Source of the DNA: CAG-390 sp045543615
Lineage (GTDB): Bacteria; Bacillota; Clostridia; Oscillospirales; CAG-272
Assembly: GCA_045543615.1 (NCBI GenBank)
Contig: JAZPXL010000060.1
Location: 1-64,000 of the forward strand
Direction: 5' to 3'
DNA length: 64,000 nucleotides
The notes below the pieces were generated by a model. That model had not been told where the DNA came from and made no database searches. It saw nothing but the letters and a program-made list of their open reading frames with translations. Shown here piece by piece: positions 47,529 through 56,135 of the stretch (within the stretch, counting starts at the first letter, position 1; the number at the start of each line of letters is the position of its first letter). A program made the translations under genes and the position numbers.

Positions 47529-49361
47529 TCAGTTATCGGAGTTGTCCTCAAAATCTGCGTTGTAGTAGCCACCACTTGTGCTACCGTCTGTTCCACCACT
47601 TGCGCCATCATCCGTGCCGGGTGTTCCTGCGCCCTGTGCATAAAGTGTCTCGGAGAGCTTGCCAAATGCAGCCTGGAGAGCCTCAGTGTCAGCCTTGATG
47701 TCCTCGGTAGAACCATTTGCTACTGTACCCTTGAGCTTTTCGATAGCCTCTCTAACAGGTGCAACCTCGCTCTCGGGAACTTTATCGCCAATCTCAGTAA
47801 GTGTCTTTTCGGACTGGAAGATGAGATTTTCAGCATAGTTCTTTGTCTCGACAGCTTCCTTCATCTTCTTATCCTCTTCAGCAAATCTCTCTGCCTCACG
47901 AACTGCACGATCAATGTCCTCCTGGCTCATATTTGTTGAGCTTGTGATGGTGATATGCTGTTCTCTGCCCGTACCCTTATCTCTTGCAGTTACGTTAACG
48001 ATACCGTTTGCGTCAATATCGAAGGTAACCTCGATCTGAGGTACTCCACGGGGAGCAGGGGGAATTCCGTCGAGTGTGAACTTACCGAGCGTTGTGTTGC
48101 CCGATGCCATCTGGCGTTCACCCTGAAGAACGTGGATCTCAACCTGTGTCTGATTGTTGTCAGCAGTTGAATATACCTGGCTCTTCTTTACGGGAATTGT
48201 TGTATTTCTATCAATAATGCGATTGAATACGCCGCCGAGTGTCTCAATACCAAGGGACAGGGGAGTTACGTCGAGAAGAAGAAGATCCTTTACCTCGCCA
48301 CCAAGCACGCCTGCCTGAATTGCTGCACCGATTGCTACGCACTCATCGGGGTTTATGCCCTTGAAGGGCTCTTTGCCGATAAAGTTCTTGACAGCCTCCT
48401 GTACTGCGGGAATTCTTGTAGAACCACCAACGAGGAGAACCTTGTCTACCTGGGAGGGCTTGAGACCTGCATCGGAGAGAACCTGTCTTGTGGGGGTCAT
48501 TGTTGCATCAACAAGGTCAGCTGTAAGCTCGTTGAACTTTGCACGTGTGAGTGTTGCTGTGAAATGGAGAGGACCTGCTGCAGTAGCTGTAAGGAAGGGG
48601 AGATTGATCTCGGTAGATGTCATACCGGAAAGCTCGATCTTTGCCTTTTCTGCTGCTTCCTTAAGTCTCTGTGTTACCATCTTGTCGCCACGAAGGTCAA
48701 CGCCGTTCTCTTCCTTGAATGTACGAATCATCCACTCAATGATTCTTTCATCGAAGTCGTCACCACCCAAACGGTTGTTACCTGCTGTTGCAAGAACCTC
48801 AAAAACGCCGTCGGAGATTTCAAGAAGGGATACGTCGAATGTACCACCACCAAGGTCGAATACCATAATCTTCTGGTCTTCTTCCTTATCCATACCGTAA
48901 GCAAGAGCAGCTGCTGTGGGCTCGTTGATAATACGGAGAACCTCAAGGCCTGCTATCTTACCTGCATCCTTTGTTGCCTGACGCTGTGCATCGGTGAAGT
49001 ATGCAGGAACGGTGATAACTGCCTGTGTAATGCTCTGTCCAAGATATGCCTCTGCATCAGCCTTCATCTTCTGAAGAATCATTGCGGAGATCTCCTGGGG
49101 AGTGTAGCTCTTGGAGCCGATGTTCACTCTCTTGTCTGTACCCATATGACGCTTGATACTGCTTACAGTAGAGTCGGGGTTTGTAATAGCCTGACGCTTA
49201 GCGACCTGACCTACAAGACGCTCGCCGTCCTTCTTAAATGCAACCACGGAAGGTGTGGTTCTCGCTCCCTCGGGATTGGGGATAACTACGGGCTCGCCGC
49301 CCTCAAATACTGCTACGCACGAATTTGTTGTGCCAAGGTCAATGCCTATAATCTTTGACAT
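47529..49361 (-). CDS. dnaK: Chaperone protein DnaK (Hsp70)
   Basis: A 610-residue Hsp70. The nucleotide-binding domain has IGIDLGTTNSCVAV, VITVPAYFTDAQRQATKDAG, IMVFDLGGGTFDVSLL and VGGSTRIPAVQ; the linker DLLLLDVTPLSLGIET leads into the substrate domain; the tail is Gly/Ser/Asp-rich. The start at 49361 follows AGGAGG; the longer frame to 49418 is rejected. It is between grpE (46 bp) and dnaJ. Confidence 0.98.
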   Translation of the reverse strand: MSKIIGIDLGTTNSCVAVFEGGEPVVIPNPEGARTTPSVVAFKKDGERLVGQVAKRQAITNPDSTVSSIKRHMGTDKRVNIGSKSYTPQEISAMILQKMKADAEAYLGQSITQAVITVPAYFTDAQRQATKDAGKIAGLEVLRIINEPTAAALAYGMDKEEDQKIMVFDLGGGTFDVSLLEISDGVFEVLATAGNNRLGGDDFDERIIEWMIRTFKEENGVDLRGDKMVTQRLKEAAEKAKIELSGMTSTEINLPFLTATAAGPLHFTATLTRAKFNELTADLVDATMTPTRQVLSDAGLKPSQVDKVLLVGGSTRIPAVQEAVKNFIGKEPFKGINPDECVAIGAAIQAGVLGGEVKDLLLLDVTPLSLGIETLGGVFNRIIDRNTTIPVKKSQVYSTADNNQTQVEIHVLQGERQMASGNTTLGKFTLDGIPPAPRGVPQIEVTFDIDANGIVNVTARDKGTGREQHITITSSTNMSQEDIDRAVREAERFAEEDKKMKEAVETKNYAENLIFQSEKTLTEIGDKVPESEVAPVREAIEKLKGTVANGSTEDIKADTEALQAAFGKLSETLYAQGAGTPGTDDGASGGTDGSTSGGYYNADFEDNSDN

Positions 49362-49407
49362 AATTTTTTCCTCCTGATATCTAATATTATGGTAATTGAT
49401 TTCTGTT

Positions 49408-50013
49408 TTAGTTTGCAACCTTTACGACTGCGTATCTAATAACCTTGTCGCCTTTGATGTAGCCCTTCTGGAGCACCTCGACGACTTCGCTCTCACCGTA
49501 TGCTTCGTCCTCAATATGCATAACAGCGTAATGTCTTTCGGGATCGAATGTCTGACCCAAAGCCTGTATTTCCTCGATACCAAGCTTTGCAAGTCCCTCG
49601 TCAAAGCTCTTGAGTATAAGTGCAAGTCCCTCTGCAAGTCCTTTTGGGTCTTCGCATCCGACTGCACGGTCGAGATTGTCAAGCACTGGGAGGAGTGCTC
49701 CTATTGCATCGGAATATGCATCCGAATACACGCCCTCGCGCTCCTTTGCGCTACGACGACGGAAGTTGTCATATTCTGCAAGCAGACGAAGGTATTTGTC
49801 ATTTCCCTCGGTAGCTGATGCTTCAAGCTTTGCTATCTGCTCTTCAAGCTCCTTTATTCTCGCCTCAGCCTTCTTAAGCTTTCTTCCGTCTCTGCCCTTG
49901 GGTGCAGGTTCGGGAGCTTCTTCTTGAGCCGAAGTCTGTGCTACTGTCTCTTCTGCCGCAGTTTCTACTGCTTCTTCTACTACCTGTTCGTTATTCTTGT
50001 CAGCTGCGCTCAT
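49408..50013 (-). CDS. grpE: Nucleotide exchange factor GrpE
   Basis: A 201-residue exchange factor for DnaK. An acidic N-terminus (VVEEAVETAAEE) is followed by a coiled coil (AEARIKELEEQIAKLEA) and the GrpE signature region (YLRLLAEYDNFRRRSAKE ... LGQTFDPERHYAVMHIE). The start at 50013 has AAAGGA 8 bases upstream and overlaps the end of hrcA by 14 bp. Expression is under HrcA control through the CIRCE element upstream. Confidence 0.96.
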   Translation of the reverse strand: MSAADKNNEQVVEEAVETAAEETVAQTSAQEEAPEPAPKGRDGRKLKKAEARIKELEEQIAKLEASATEGNDKYLRLLAEYDNFRRRSAKEREGVYSDAYSDAIGALLPVLDNLDRAVGCEDPKGLAEGLALILKSFDEGLAKLGIEEIQALGQTFDPERHYAVMHIEDEAYGESEVVEVLQKGYIKGDKVIRYAVVKVAN

Positions 50014-51133
50014 TATTTCCATCCTTTGCAGTGTTATTGTCTGTTTGAGTTGTTTGTGTCCCGTTCGTCTCGCTTCTGCCCGGTGGGGCGATCGCTGCAT
50101 ATTCGTTGATAATCTCCGAAACAGAGCCGCAAACTCTCTCTATTGTTTCAAGCACCTTTGCGTAATCCATACGAAGAGGGCCTATAACTCCTATAACTCC
50201 GACCGTCTTGCCATCTCTTACAATGGGCTTGAAGACGAGAGCCGAATTGTTCATTACCTTTACCGATGACTCCGAGCCTATGAGAACTGAGACCTCATCA
50301 TCTGCGGCTTCACTTACAAGGCGAAGAATTACATCCTTCTCTTCAAGCGTTCCAAGCAGATCTCCAAGCTGTTCGGGGCTTTCGTAATCTTCGGGATATT
50401 GGAGAAGATTTCCGATGCCTGAGAGCTGAAGCTCGCCGCCGTCGCTCTCCGAAAGTGTCGAGTAAACAGTCTTGATTATCGGTGCAATAAGCTCTGCATC
50501 ATCACCCATAGCCTCTTCAAGCTTGATCATCACCGACATATTGAGTGCCTCAGCCGGCACGCCACACAAGACCTCGTTGAGTATATTGCCGAGATAAGAT
50601 ATGGTTTCTGCACTCTTCGGTGTTCCAAGTCTTATGTGCTTTGAAACAACGTTTCCAAGTGAATTAACCATTATGAGAACAAAGTTGTTCTCGTCGATGT
50701 AAGCAACCTCGAAGCGAGAGATTACAACCGAATGTCTGCCGGGCTTTACTGCAAGACCTGTATAATTGGTCATCGCAGAAGCAAGCTTTGACGCCGCAAC
50801 AAGAATTTGATCAAGCTCTGAGGTCTTGCTCTTGAGTATTCTGTTGATCTGCGCGATCTCGGTTGTTGTCATTCTGTAATGCTCGATGAGCTGATCCACA
50901 TAAAACCTGTAACCGAGCTGGGAAGGTACTCTTCCTGCCGAGGTGTGTGGCTGCTCAAGATATCCCATCTCCTCAAGCTCTGCCATCTCATTTCTGATGG
51001 TTGCAGATGAACAGGATATTCCCGGCAGCTGTTGGAGCGATTTTGAACCGACAGGCTCGCCAAGCTCGATATGGGATTCTACTATCGCCTTAAGTATCTG
51101 CTTTTTTCGTTCGCTGAGCTCTTGTCCGTACAT
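50000..51133 (-). CDS. hrcA: Heat-inducible transcription repressor HrcA
   Basis: A 377-residue repressor. The N-terminal winged helix contains LGEPVGSKSLQQLPG and SSATIRNEMAELEEMGYLEQPHTSAGRVPS, a signature run of HrcA. A GAF-like domain follows. It binds CIRCE at 51177-51203 just ahead of its own gene and represses the whole hrcA-grpE-dnaK-dnaJ-prmA operon; GroE normally helps it fold in this regulatory loop. AAAGGAG precedes the ATG. The last 25 residues are polar and specific to this protein. Confidence 0.97.
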   Translation of the reverse strand: MYGQELSERKKQILKAIVESHIELGEPVGSKSLQQLPGISCSSATIRNEMAELEEMGYLEQPHTSAGRVPSQLGYRFYVDQLIEHYRMTTTEIAQINRILKSKTSELDQILVAASKLASAMTNYTGLAVKPGRHSVVISRFEVAYIDENNFVLIMVNSLGNVVSKHIRLGTPKSAETISYLGNILNEVLCGVPAEALNMSVMIKLEEAMGDDAELIAPIIKTVYSTLSESDGGELQLSGIGNLLQYPEDYESPEQLGDLLGTLEEKDVILRLVSEAADDEVSVLIGSESSVKVMNNSALVFKPIVRDGKTVGVIGVIGPLRMDYAKVLETIERVCGSVSEIINEYAAIAPPGRSETNGTQTTQTDNNTAKDGNNERS

Positions 51134-51157
51134 AGCCGTCTCCTTTCATAAAAATCA

Positions 51158-51233
51158 GCACCGTTCGTGATCGTTTTTAGCACTCAATGCTTTGAAGTGC
51201 TAACCTACGATAATAATATACCACGAACGGTGC
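51158..51233. promoter_or_regulatory. 12 bp inverted repeat enclosing the CIRCE element
   Basis: gcaccgttcgtg (51158-51169) and cacgaacggtgc (51222-51233) are exact reverse complements. They enclose CIRCE symmetrically (7 and 18 bp away). The right arm lies in the promoter region, the left arm in the hrcA leader. Confidence 0.5.
51177..51203 (-). promoter_or_regulatory. CIRCE operator of the hrcA operon
   Basis: TTAGCACTC (51177-51185), a 9-base spacer and AAGTGCTAA (51195-51203). It matches the HrcA-binding consensus TTAGCACTC-N9-GAGTGCTAA at all but one position. Confidence 0.97.
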
Positions 51234-51388
51234 CAAAATTTCACCTTTTTATATTGATTTTTTGTTAACTATTTGTGAACGTTGGCAGACTCGAGCTTTG
51301 GCTGACAGTTTTTTGTTCAAAAACTTATTGCTAAGTGCCAAAATTCAGTTTTTTTCAACGAGCACCCACAGAAGCTGATGCTCAGGAA

Positions 51389-53299
51389 TTACGAAAAATA
51401 CTTTGATGGGATTTCAAGGTCAACGAGGATCTTGGTTGCGCTTGCAGGATAGAGCGATGTATCGTGCGAATAATAGTTTTCAAGAACTCCCTCCTCATTT
51501 CTCCACTTAGTAAACGCACGCAGCTGTGCGTCCGTCATCAGATAGGTCTCGAGATGGAACGGAGCACGCTGAGGTGTTGCATCGAAATGATACCACTGTG
51601 GGTGCTCGTCAGTTCCGATATTGACCATTACCCAAAAATGAGTTCCTGTGCCTTCTATCTTATATTGGTCTGCTCTCTCAACAAGGAGAACATCAAAGCC
51701 AAGTCTGTCAAGAAGAGCATATCCCACTGCACAATGTGTAAAGCAGTCGCCTGTGAAATTGGTGGTAAGTGCCTTATATGCCTCTCTCCTCCAGTCATCG
51801 TGTGCCGCCGTATTTGCGTATTTGAGATTCTCGTAAATATACGCATAAACATTGAAGACTTGTTGTGAAGGCGTAGCTTCCTTGTCCACATAATTCTCTA
51901 TTATGTCATCAATCACGGAATTAAGCATTTCATCCGTGACCGATGTATCCTTTACAATGAGAGAAACACTCTTCTGCGTCTTGTTGCCAGCCTTGTCCTC
52001 GGCTACAATATTTACTATATACTTTCCGGGGGTATTGAGGTCAGCTTTTGATGAGTCAAGATAGATATCGACGCTTCCACTGTTGTCGTTCGCCTCAACC
52101 TTGCTTCTCCAAAGGATTGCCGTTGCGCATGCATCGACCTCAAGCGAGTTTGGAAGCTTTGTAAACACCGGAGCTTCTGTGTCCACAAACTCAACTGTTA
52201 TATAGGACTTGTAGGTTGTTGAGTTGCCGTATTTATCAGTGAGAACTATTTCGACATCAATTCGTCCGACCGACAGAGATTCTTTGGGCAAACTGTCTTC
52301 GTTTGCATACCTTACCACAACATCACTTGCGTCAACTATATCGCTTACAAAGTCGGATGGAGACGGAAGCTTTCCTTGCGATGTCTGGGGAGTTATCGTA
52401 GCTGTGGGTGCTTTAGTGTCCTTTACCTCAACCGTAACATCATAAACCTGTGCGCCAACCTTAATCTGAAGCATATAGATTCCGGGTATTGTTGTGTCAA
52501 TAAATCCGACGTCGCTGAGATATTCTGCATCAACGCCGTCTCCCGTAAACACCGTTGTAGGAGGCATAGGCTGACCAAGCTCACAAATCACACTATGTGC
52601 GATAAGCTCATTTTCCGAAACAACATTCAAGTTTGCGTCATACTGCGTTTTATTTCCTGCCTCATCGGTGAGTACAACGGAAACCGTCTGACTTCCAAGC
52701 CTTGATGTATCGGGCTTTGCCACAAATTCAACAACAACAGCCGTTGCGTCCTCGATGTTTTCAACGAACGCAGACGCATCGACATTGTCTCCCTTGTGGA
52801 TCGTCACAGTCTTTGTAGTAGCAACGGGGGCAACCGAATCTGTGACGATGAGAGTTGACGTGCATCTCTCGCCATTGACAATAAGCGCGATCTTATATTT
52901 ACCGATCTTTGAGAGGTCATACTCCACACCCTCTGCAAATTCTGCTTCCATATTCTTTTCAAGAAGGAAGTCCGACGCCACTATCCACTTGCGGCCTATC
53001 TCGACCGTAACACTTCTTGCTACATTTTTATAAGACTCACCCGATGTCATAGTCGAAAACACGGCAAGTGCAGCTATAAGCAACGCAGCGCAGACAAGTG
53101 CGATTATCGCTGAGCGAATACCTCTCTCCCGACTCTTGCGATTTGTCGATCTGCCACCTGTTACAGACGGTGCTCTGCGCACCTCTCTCGGTTGCTGCTC
53201 TCTCTCTTCGACACCGGCAGCTTCGGGGGCTTCTGTGCGAGGAGGGCGTGAGTCAGGTGATGTATTCGGCTTTTTCCTTCTGTAATCTCTGTAATCCAT
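51389..53299 (-). CDS. Membrane-anchored multi-domain protein with Ig-like repeats and transglutaminase-like peptidase domain
   Basis: A 636-residue protein. A basic, Pro-rich cytoplasmic N-terminus (residues 1-60) is followed by a single membrane helix (AIIALVCAALLIAALAVF). Four to five Ig-like beta domains of the DUF5011 style then repeat the pattern 'G-D-x-v-x-x-s-x-f-v ... D-x-x-A-P-x', seen as SVAPVATTKTV, TKAPTATITP and DTEAPVFTKLP. The C-terminal domain is transglutaminase-like: Cys in FTGDCFTHCAVG, His in GTHFWVMVNI, and Asp in YHFDATPQ, an intact triad. Such proteins cut or crosslink extracellular proteins or peptidoglycan. A promoter lies at 53345-53373. Confidence 0.88.
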   Translation of the reverse strand: MDYRDYRRKKPNTSPDSRPPRTEAPEAAGVEEREQQPREVRRAPSVTGGRSTNRKSRERGIRSAIIALVCAALLIAALAVFSTMTSGESYKNVARSVTVEIGRKWIVASDFLLEKNMEAEFAEGVEYDLSKIGKYKIALIVNGERCTSTLIVTDSVAPVATTKTVTIHKGDNVDASAFVENIEDATAVVVEFVAKPDTSRLGSQTVSVVLTDEAGNKTQYDANLNVVSENELIAHSVICELGQPMPPTTVFTGDGVDAEYLSDVGFIDTTIPGIYMLQIKVGAQVYDVTVEVKDTKAPTATITPQTSQGKLPSPSDFVSDIVDASDVVVRYANEDSLPKESLSVGRIDVEIVLTDKYGNSTTYKSYITVEFVDTEAPVFTKLPNSLEVDACATAILWRSKVEANDNSGSVDIYLDSSKADLNTPGKYIVNIVAEDKAGNKTQKSVSLIVKDTSVTDEMLNSVIDDIIENYVDKEATPSQQVFNVYAYIYENLKYANTAAHDDWRREAYKALTTNFTGDCFTHCAVGYALLDRLGFDVLLVERADQYKIEGTGTHFWVMVNIGTDEHPQWYHFDATPQRAPFHLETYLMTDAQLRAFTKWRNEEGVLENYYSHDTSLYPASATKILVDLEIPSKYFS

Positions 53300-53344
53300 A
53301 TCTCACCATACTGCATACACAGTTTTTCTTTCAAATATAAGTAG

Positions 53345-53373
53345 ATTATATCATAGCGAGCAATTTATGTCAA
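53345..53373 (-). promoter_or_regulatory. Promoter of the transglutaminase-like gene
   Basis: TTGACA (53368-53373), 17 bp spacer, TATAAT (53345-53350). Confidence 0.9.
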
Positions 53374-53447
53374 TTGAAAATTAAAAACAAAATATAAACT
53401 ATTTTATCCAAAAAAATGAAACTTAATTGTTTTTTGATTAAACGCAC

Positions 53448-53487
53448 AAAAAAAGCTCCGACTCATCAAAAAATCGGAGCTTTTTTT
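53448..53487 (-). terminator. Terminator of the amino-acid ABC operon
   Basis: A 14 bp stem (53448-53461 with 53474-53487) with a 12-base A-rich loop and T runs; 11 bp past the ATPase stop. Confidence 0.9.
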
Positions 53488-53498
53488 AAATTATCTAT

Positions 53499-54320
53499 TT
53501 AAAGAATGCTATCGAGGAAGAGCTTCGTTCTTGGGTTCTGTGGATTGTTGAAAACCTGTTCGGGTGTTCCCGATTCAGCGATATTTCCGTCACACATAAA
53601 TATAACTCTGTCAGCAACCTCACGGGCAAAGCCCATTTCGTGAGTCACAACAACCATCGTCATACCCTCATCAGCAAGCTGCTTCATCAGATCAAGCACC
53701 TCGCCTACCATCTCAGGATCGAGTGCCGAGGTAGGCTCATCGAAAAGGATGACCTTGGGGTTCATAGCGAGTGCCCTGACTATTGCAACTCTCTGCTTCT
53801 GTCCACCCGAAAGTCTTGAGGGGTACTCATCTGCTCGGTCAGCAAGTCCGATTCTCTCAAGAAGCCTCATCGCGTTTTCTTTAGCTTCAAGCTTGATTTG
53901 TTCCTTGCTTGCAACCGGCAGAAGCTCCTTCTTTTCTTTGCGGAAGAGATTTGCAAATGAACGCCAGAAATTCTTCCATTTTGCTCTGTCAACATTTCTG
54001 CAACCGATGTATACGGGAGCAAGCATAATATTCTGTATAACGGTCTTATTGTTGAAAAGGTTAAACTGTTGGAACACCATTCCCATCTTTTGACGGTGTA
54101 CATTGATATCAACTCTCATATCGGCAATATCAACGCCGTCAAAAATTATCTTTCCGCCATCGGGGTCTTCCATACAGTTAAGACAACGCAAAAATGTGCT
54201 CTTTCCACTTCCCGACGGACCGATAACAACTACCTTCTCGCCGTCTTTTATAACATCACTTACGCCATCGAGCACGACATTGTCGCCGTAAACCTTGCGC
54301 AGATTAACGATTTCTATCAC
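53499..54320 (-). CDS. Polar amino-acid ABC transporter ATP-binding protein
   Basis: A 273-residue GlnQ-type ATPase. Walker A GPSGSGKST, Q-loop VFQQFNLFNNKT, signature LSGGQKQRVAIV, Walker B VILFDEPTSALDPE. Most family members have about 245 residues; the excess is a basic insertion of about 30 residues between NIMLAPVYI and LEAKENAM (DRAKWKNFWRSFANLFRKEKKE). The gene starts with GTG, 17 bp inside the permease gene, with GGAG 11 bases upstream. Confidence 0.94.
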   Translation of the reverse strand: MIEIVNLRKVYGDNVVLDGVSDVIKDGEKVVVIGPSGSGKSTFLRCLNCMEDPDGGKIIFDGVDIADMRVDINVHRQKMGMVFQQFNLFNNKTVIQNIMLAPVYIGCRNVDRAKWKNFWRSFANLFRKEKKELLPVASKEQIKLEAKENAMRLLERIGLADRADEYPSRLSGGQKQRVAIVRALAMNPKVILFDEPTSALDPEMVGEVLDLMKQLADEGMTMVVVTHEMGFAREVADRVIFMCDGNIAESGTPEQVFNNPQNPRTKLFLDSIL

Positions 54321-55014
54321 TTTTTGCGAGACTCCTTTCCATAACCTTTATACCAAGTCCGATGATCAGAACGATAACAATGTAAATTATCGCCATCACA
54401 AGATAGGGAATCATATATTCATAGCTTCCGTCACCGATACGCTGGAAAGCGAGTCGCAGGTCAACTACTGCAACAAAGCTTGCAACCGATGTATCCTTGA
54501 CGAGAGCGATAAACTCGTTACCGAGTGAGGGTAGTATGTTCTTCATAGCCTGCGGAATAACAATTTTCCACATCGAAATTCCAAAACCGAGTCCGACGGC
54601 TCTTGCTGCCTCAAGCTGTCCACCGTCAACGGAATTGATGCCTCCGCGCATTATTTCTGAAATATACGCACCACTGTTCATACCGAATATCACGATACAA
54701 ACCATAAGTCCTGTTGTGCGAATACCAAGCAGAGGAAAAAGCACATAATAACCAAGCAGAAGCTGAACAACTATCGGTGTTCCTCTGAAAAATGCAACGT
54801 AAAAGTCACACACCTTCTGAAAAAATCTCGTTATTCTCTTATAGCGAGGCAGAACCTTTACAATTCCGATAACTGTGCCGATGACAAGTCCGATCAAAAG
54901 ACCGAAGACGGCAATTAGCATAGTATTGCGAAGTCCCTCAACAACTGTCTTCCAGCCCTCAGCGTAAATGAAGTTGTCGATGAACTTTTGGATCATACGA
55001 TCAAAGTTTCCCAT
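54304..55014 (-). CDS. Polar amino-acid ABC transporter permease
   Basis: A 236-residue His/Glu/Gln/Arg-type permease with about five helices. The EAA loop reads LEAARAVGLGFGISMWKIVIPQAMKNILPSL, and FFRGTPIVVQLLL is characteristic. The start at 55014 has GGAG 6 bases upstream; the longer frame to 55065 runs through an intercistronic hairpin and is rejected. It works with the upstream lipoprotein and downstream ATPase. Confidence 0.94.
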   Translation of the reverse strand: MGNFDRMIQKFIDNFIYAEGWKTVVEGLRNTMLIAVFGLLIGLVIGTVIGIVKVLPRYKRITRFFQKVCDFYVAFFRGTPIVVQLLLGYYVLFPLLGIRTTGLMVCIVIFGMNSGAYISEIMRGGINSVDGGQLEAARAVGLGFGISMWKIVIPQAMKNILPSLGNEFIALVKDTSVASFVAVVDLRLAFQRIGDGSYEYMIPYLVMAIIYIVIVLIIGLGIKVMERSLAKSDRNR

Positions 55015-55037
55015 TTTTTCTCCATACAAACTTTTAG

Positions 55038-55061
55038 GGGGGTGTCGCAAGCGGCACCCCC
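55038..55061 (-). promoter_or_regulatory. Intercistronic hairpin between binding-protein and permease genes
   Basis: An 11 bp GC-rich stem (55038-55048 with 55051-55061, one G-T pair) lacking a T-tract. Hairpins here in ABC operons usually stabilise the upstream binding-protein message and lower downstream expression. Confidence 0.6.
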
Positions 55062-55077
55062 GCATATTAATATTTAA

Positions 55078-55923
55078 TTAGTTGTTGAAACTCTCAACAA
55101 TGCTCTTTGCAGGAGCATCGTCAATGATAACATAGTCAATATTACCGTTGATAAGATCCTGAACTGCCATAGCACCGTTATCATAAGTCTTAACCTCAAG
55201 GTTAGAGAAGCCCTCAAAGCCCCAGTCAGCATCGCCCTTAGCGTAGTAGAAGCCTGTTGTACCGGACTGAACGCCTACCTTTGTTCCTGCAGGAAGTGTC
55301 TTGATGATAGCTTCCATATCAGCTGCTGTCTTGCAAGCATCGAATGCTGTGTTGCTCTCAAGGCAAATGAGTGTCTGAGATGCATCATAGTAGCTGGTCG
55401 AGAAGTCAAGGATCTCTTCACGGTCGGGCTTGATTGTAAGACCTGCTGCTGCAACATCGCAAAGACCGCTGCCAACGGATGTGCAAACTGCGTCAAAGTT
55501 CATATCGTCAACTACGAACTCAAGGTTGAGAGACTTTGCGAAAGCTGCCATAATTTCAATGTCAACGCCGTAGTAGAGGTTGCCTTCCTTGTACTCGAAG
55601 GGCTTGAACGCTGCGTTTGTAGCGATGATGAGCTGGTCCTTGCTCTCATCCTTTGCAGCAGATGCGATACCTGTGGGTGTGCCGTCGCCAAAGTATTTGT
55701 CAACGATAGCCTTAAACTCACCATTTGCCTGAATGTCAGCAAGGAAGGTGTTGAGGCTGTTAAGAAGCTCTGTGTTGCCCTTCTTAACGCCGAAAGCGTA
55801 CTTCTCTGTTGTCAGCGCAACGTCAATGGTCTTAATCTTTGTTGCGCCTGTGCAGGATGCGAATACAAGAATTGAGCTGCAAAGCATAATAGCAGCAAGC
55901 ATAATGGAAATAATCTTTTTCAT
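55078..55923 (-). CDS. Polar amino-acid ABC transporter substrate-binding lipoprotein
   Basis: A 281-residue solute-binding protein. The lipoprotein signal ends LVFASC at residue 24. Family 3 features: TNAAFKPFEY, GVDIEIMAAFAKSLN, FDAVCTSVGSGLCDVAAAGLTIKPDREEILDFSTSYY, and GVQSGTTG. Ahead of these is an unusual ~60-residue segment (TTEKYAFGVKKGNTELLNSLNTFLADIQANGEFKAIVDKYFG) resembling the end of another binding domain. It is anchored outside and delivers an amino acid to the permease. The start at 55923 is preceded by AAAGGA; a promoter lies at 55966-55994. Confidence 0.93.
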   Translation of the reverse strand: MKKIISIMLAAIMLCSSILVFASCTGATKIKTIDVALTTEKYAFGVKKGNTELLNSLNTFLADIQANGEFKAIVDKYFGDGTPTGIASAAKDESKDQLIIATNAAFKPFEYKEGNLYYGVDIEIMAAFAKSLNLEFVVDDMNFDAVCTSVGSGLCDVAAAGLTIKPDREEILDFSTSYYDASQTLICLESNTAFDACKTAADMEAIIKTLPAGTKVGVQSGTTGFYYAKGDADWGFEGFSNLEVKTYDNGAMAVQDLINGNIDYVIIDDAPAKSIVESFNN

Positions 55924-55965
55924 AATTAGTAGTTCCTTTCGAGGATTGTTTTGATTATGTTGCAT

Positions 55966-55994
55966 ATTATACTGCATATTTATTCAAATGTCAA
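55966..55994 (-). promoter_or_regulatory. Promoter of the amino-acid ABC operon
   Basis: TTGACA (55989-55994), 17 bp spacer, TATAAT (55966-55971). Confidence 0.92.
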
Positions 55995-56135
55995 TACCTA
56001 TTTTGATTTTTTTCATTATAAACATTATTTTTGGTGTTTTCGTTTGAATATTTATCATCACAATATGCGTTTTAGTGCATTTCGACGAACAGCCCAGTTC
56101 AACTCAATGCATAAACAGTGCATAAATGAATAATG

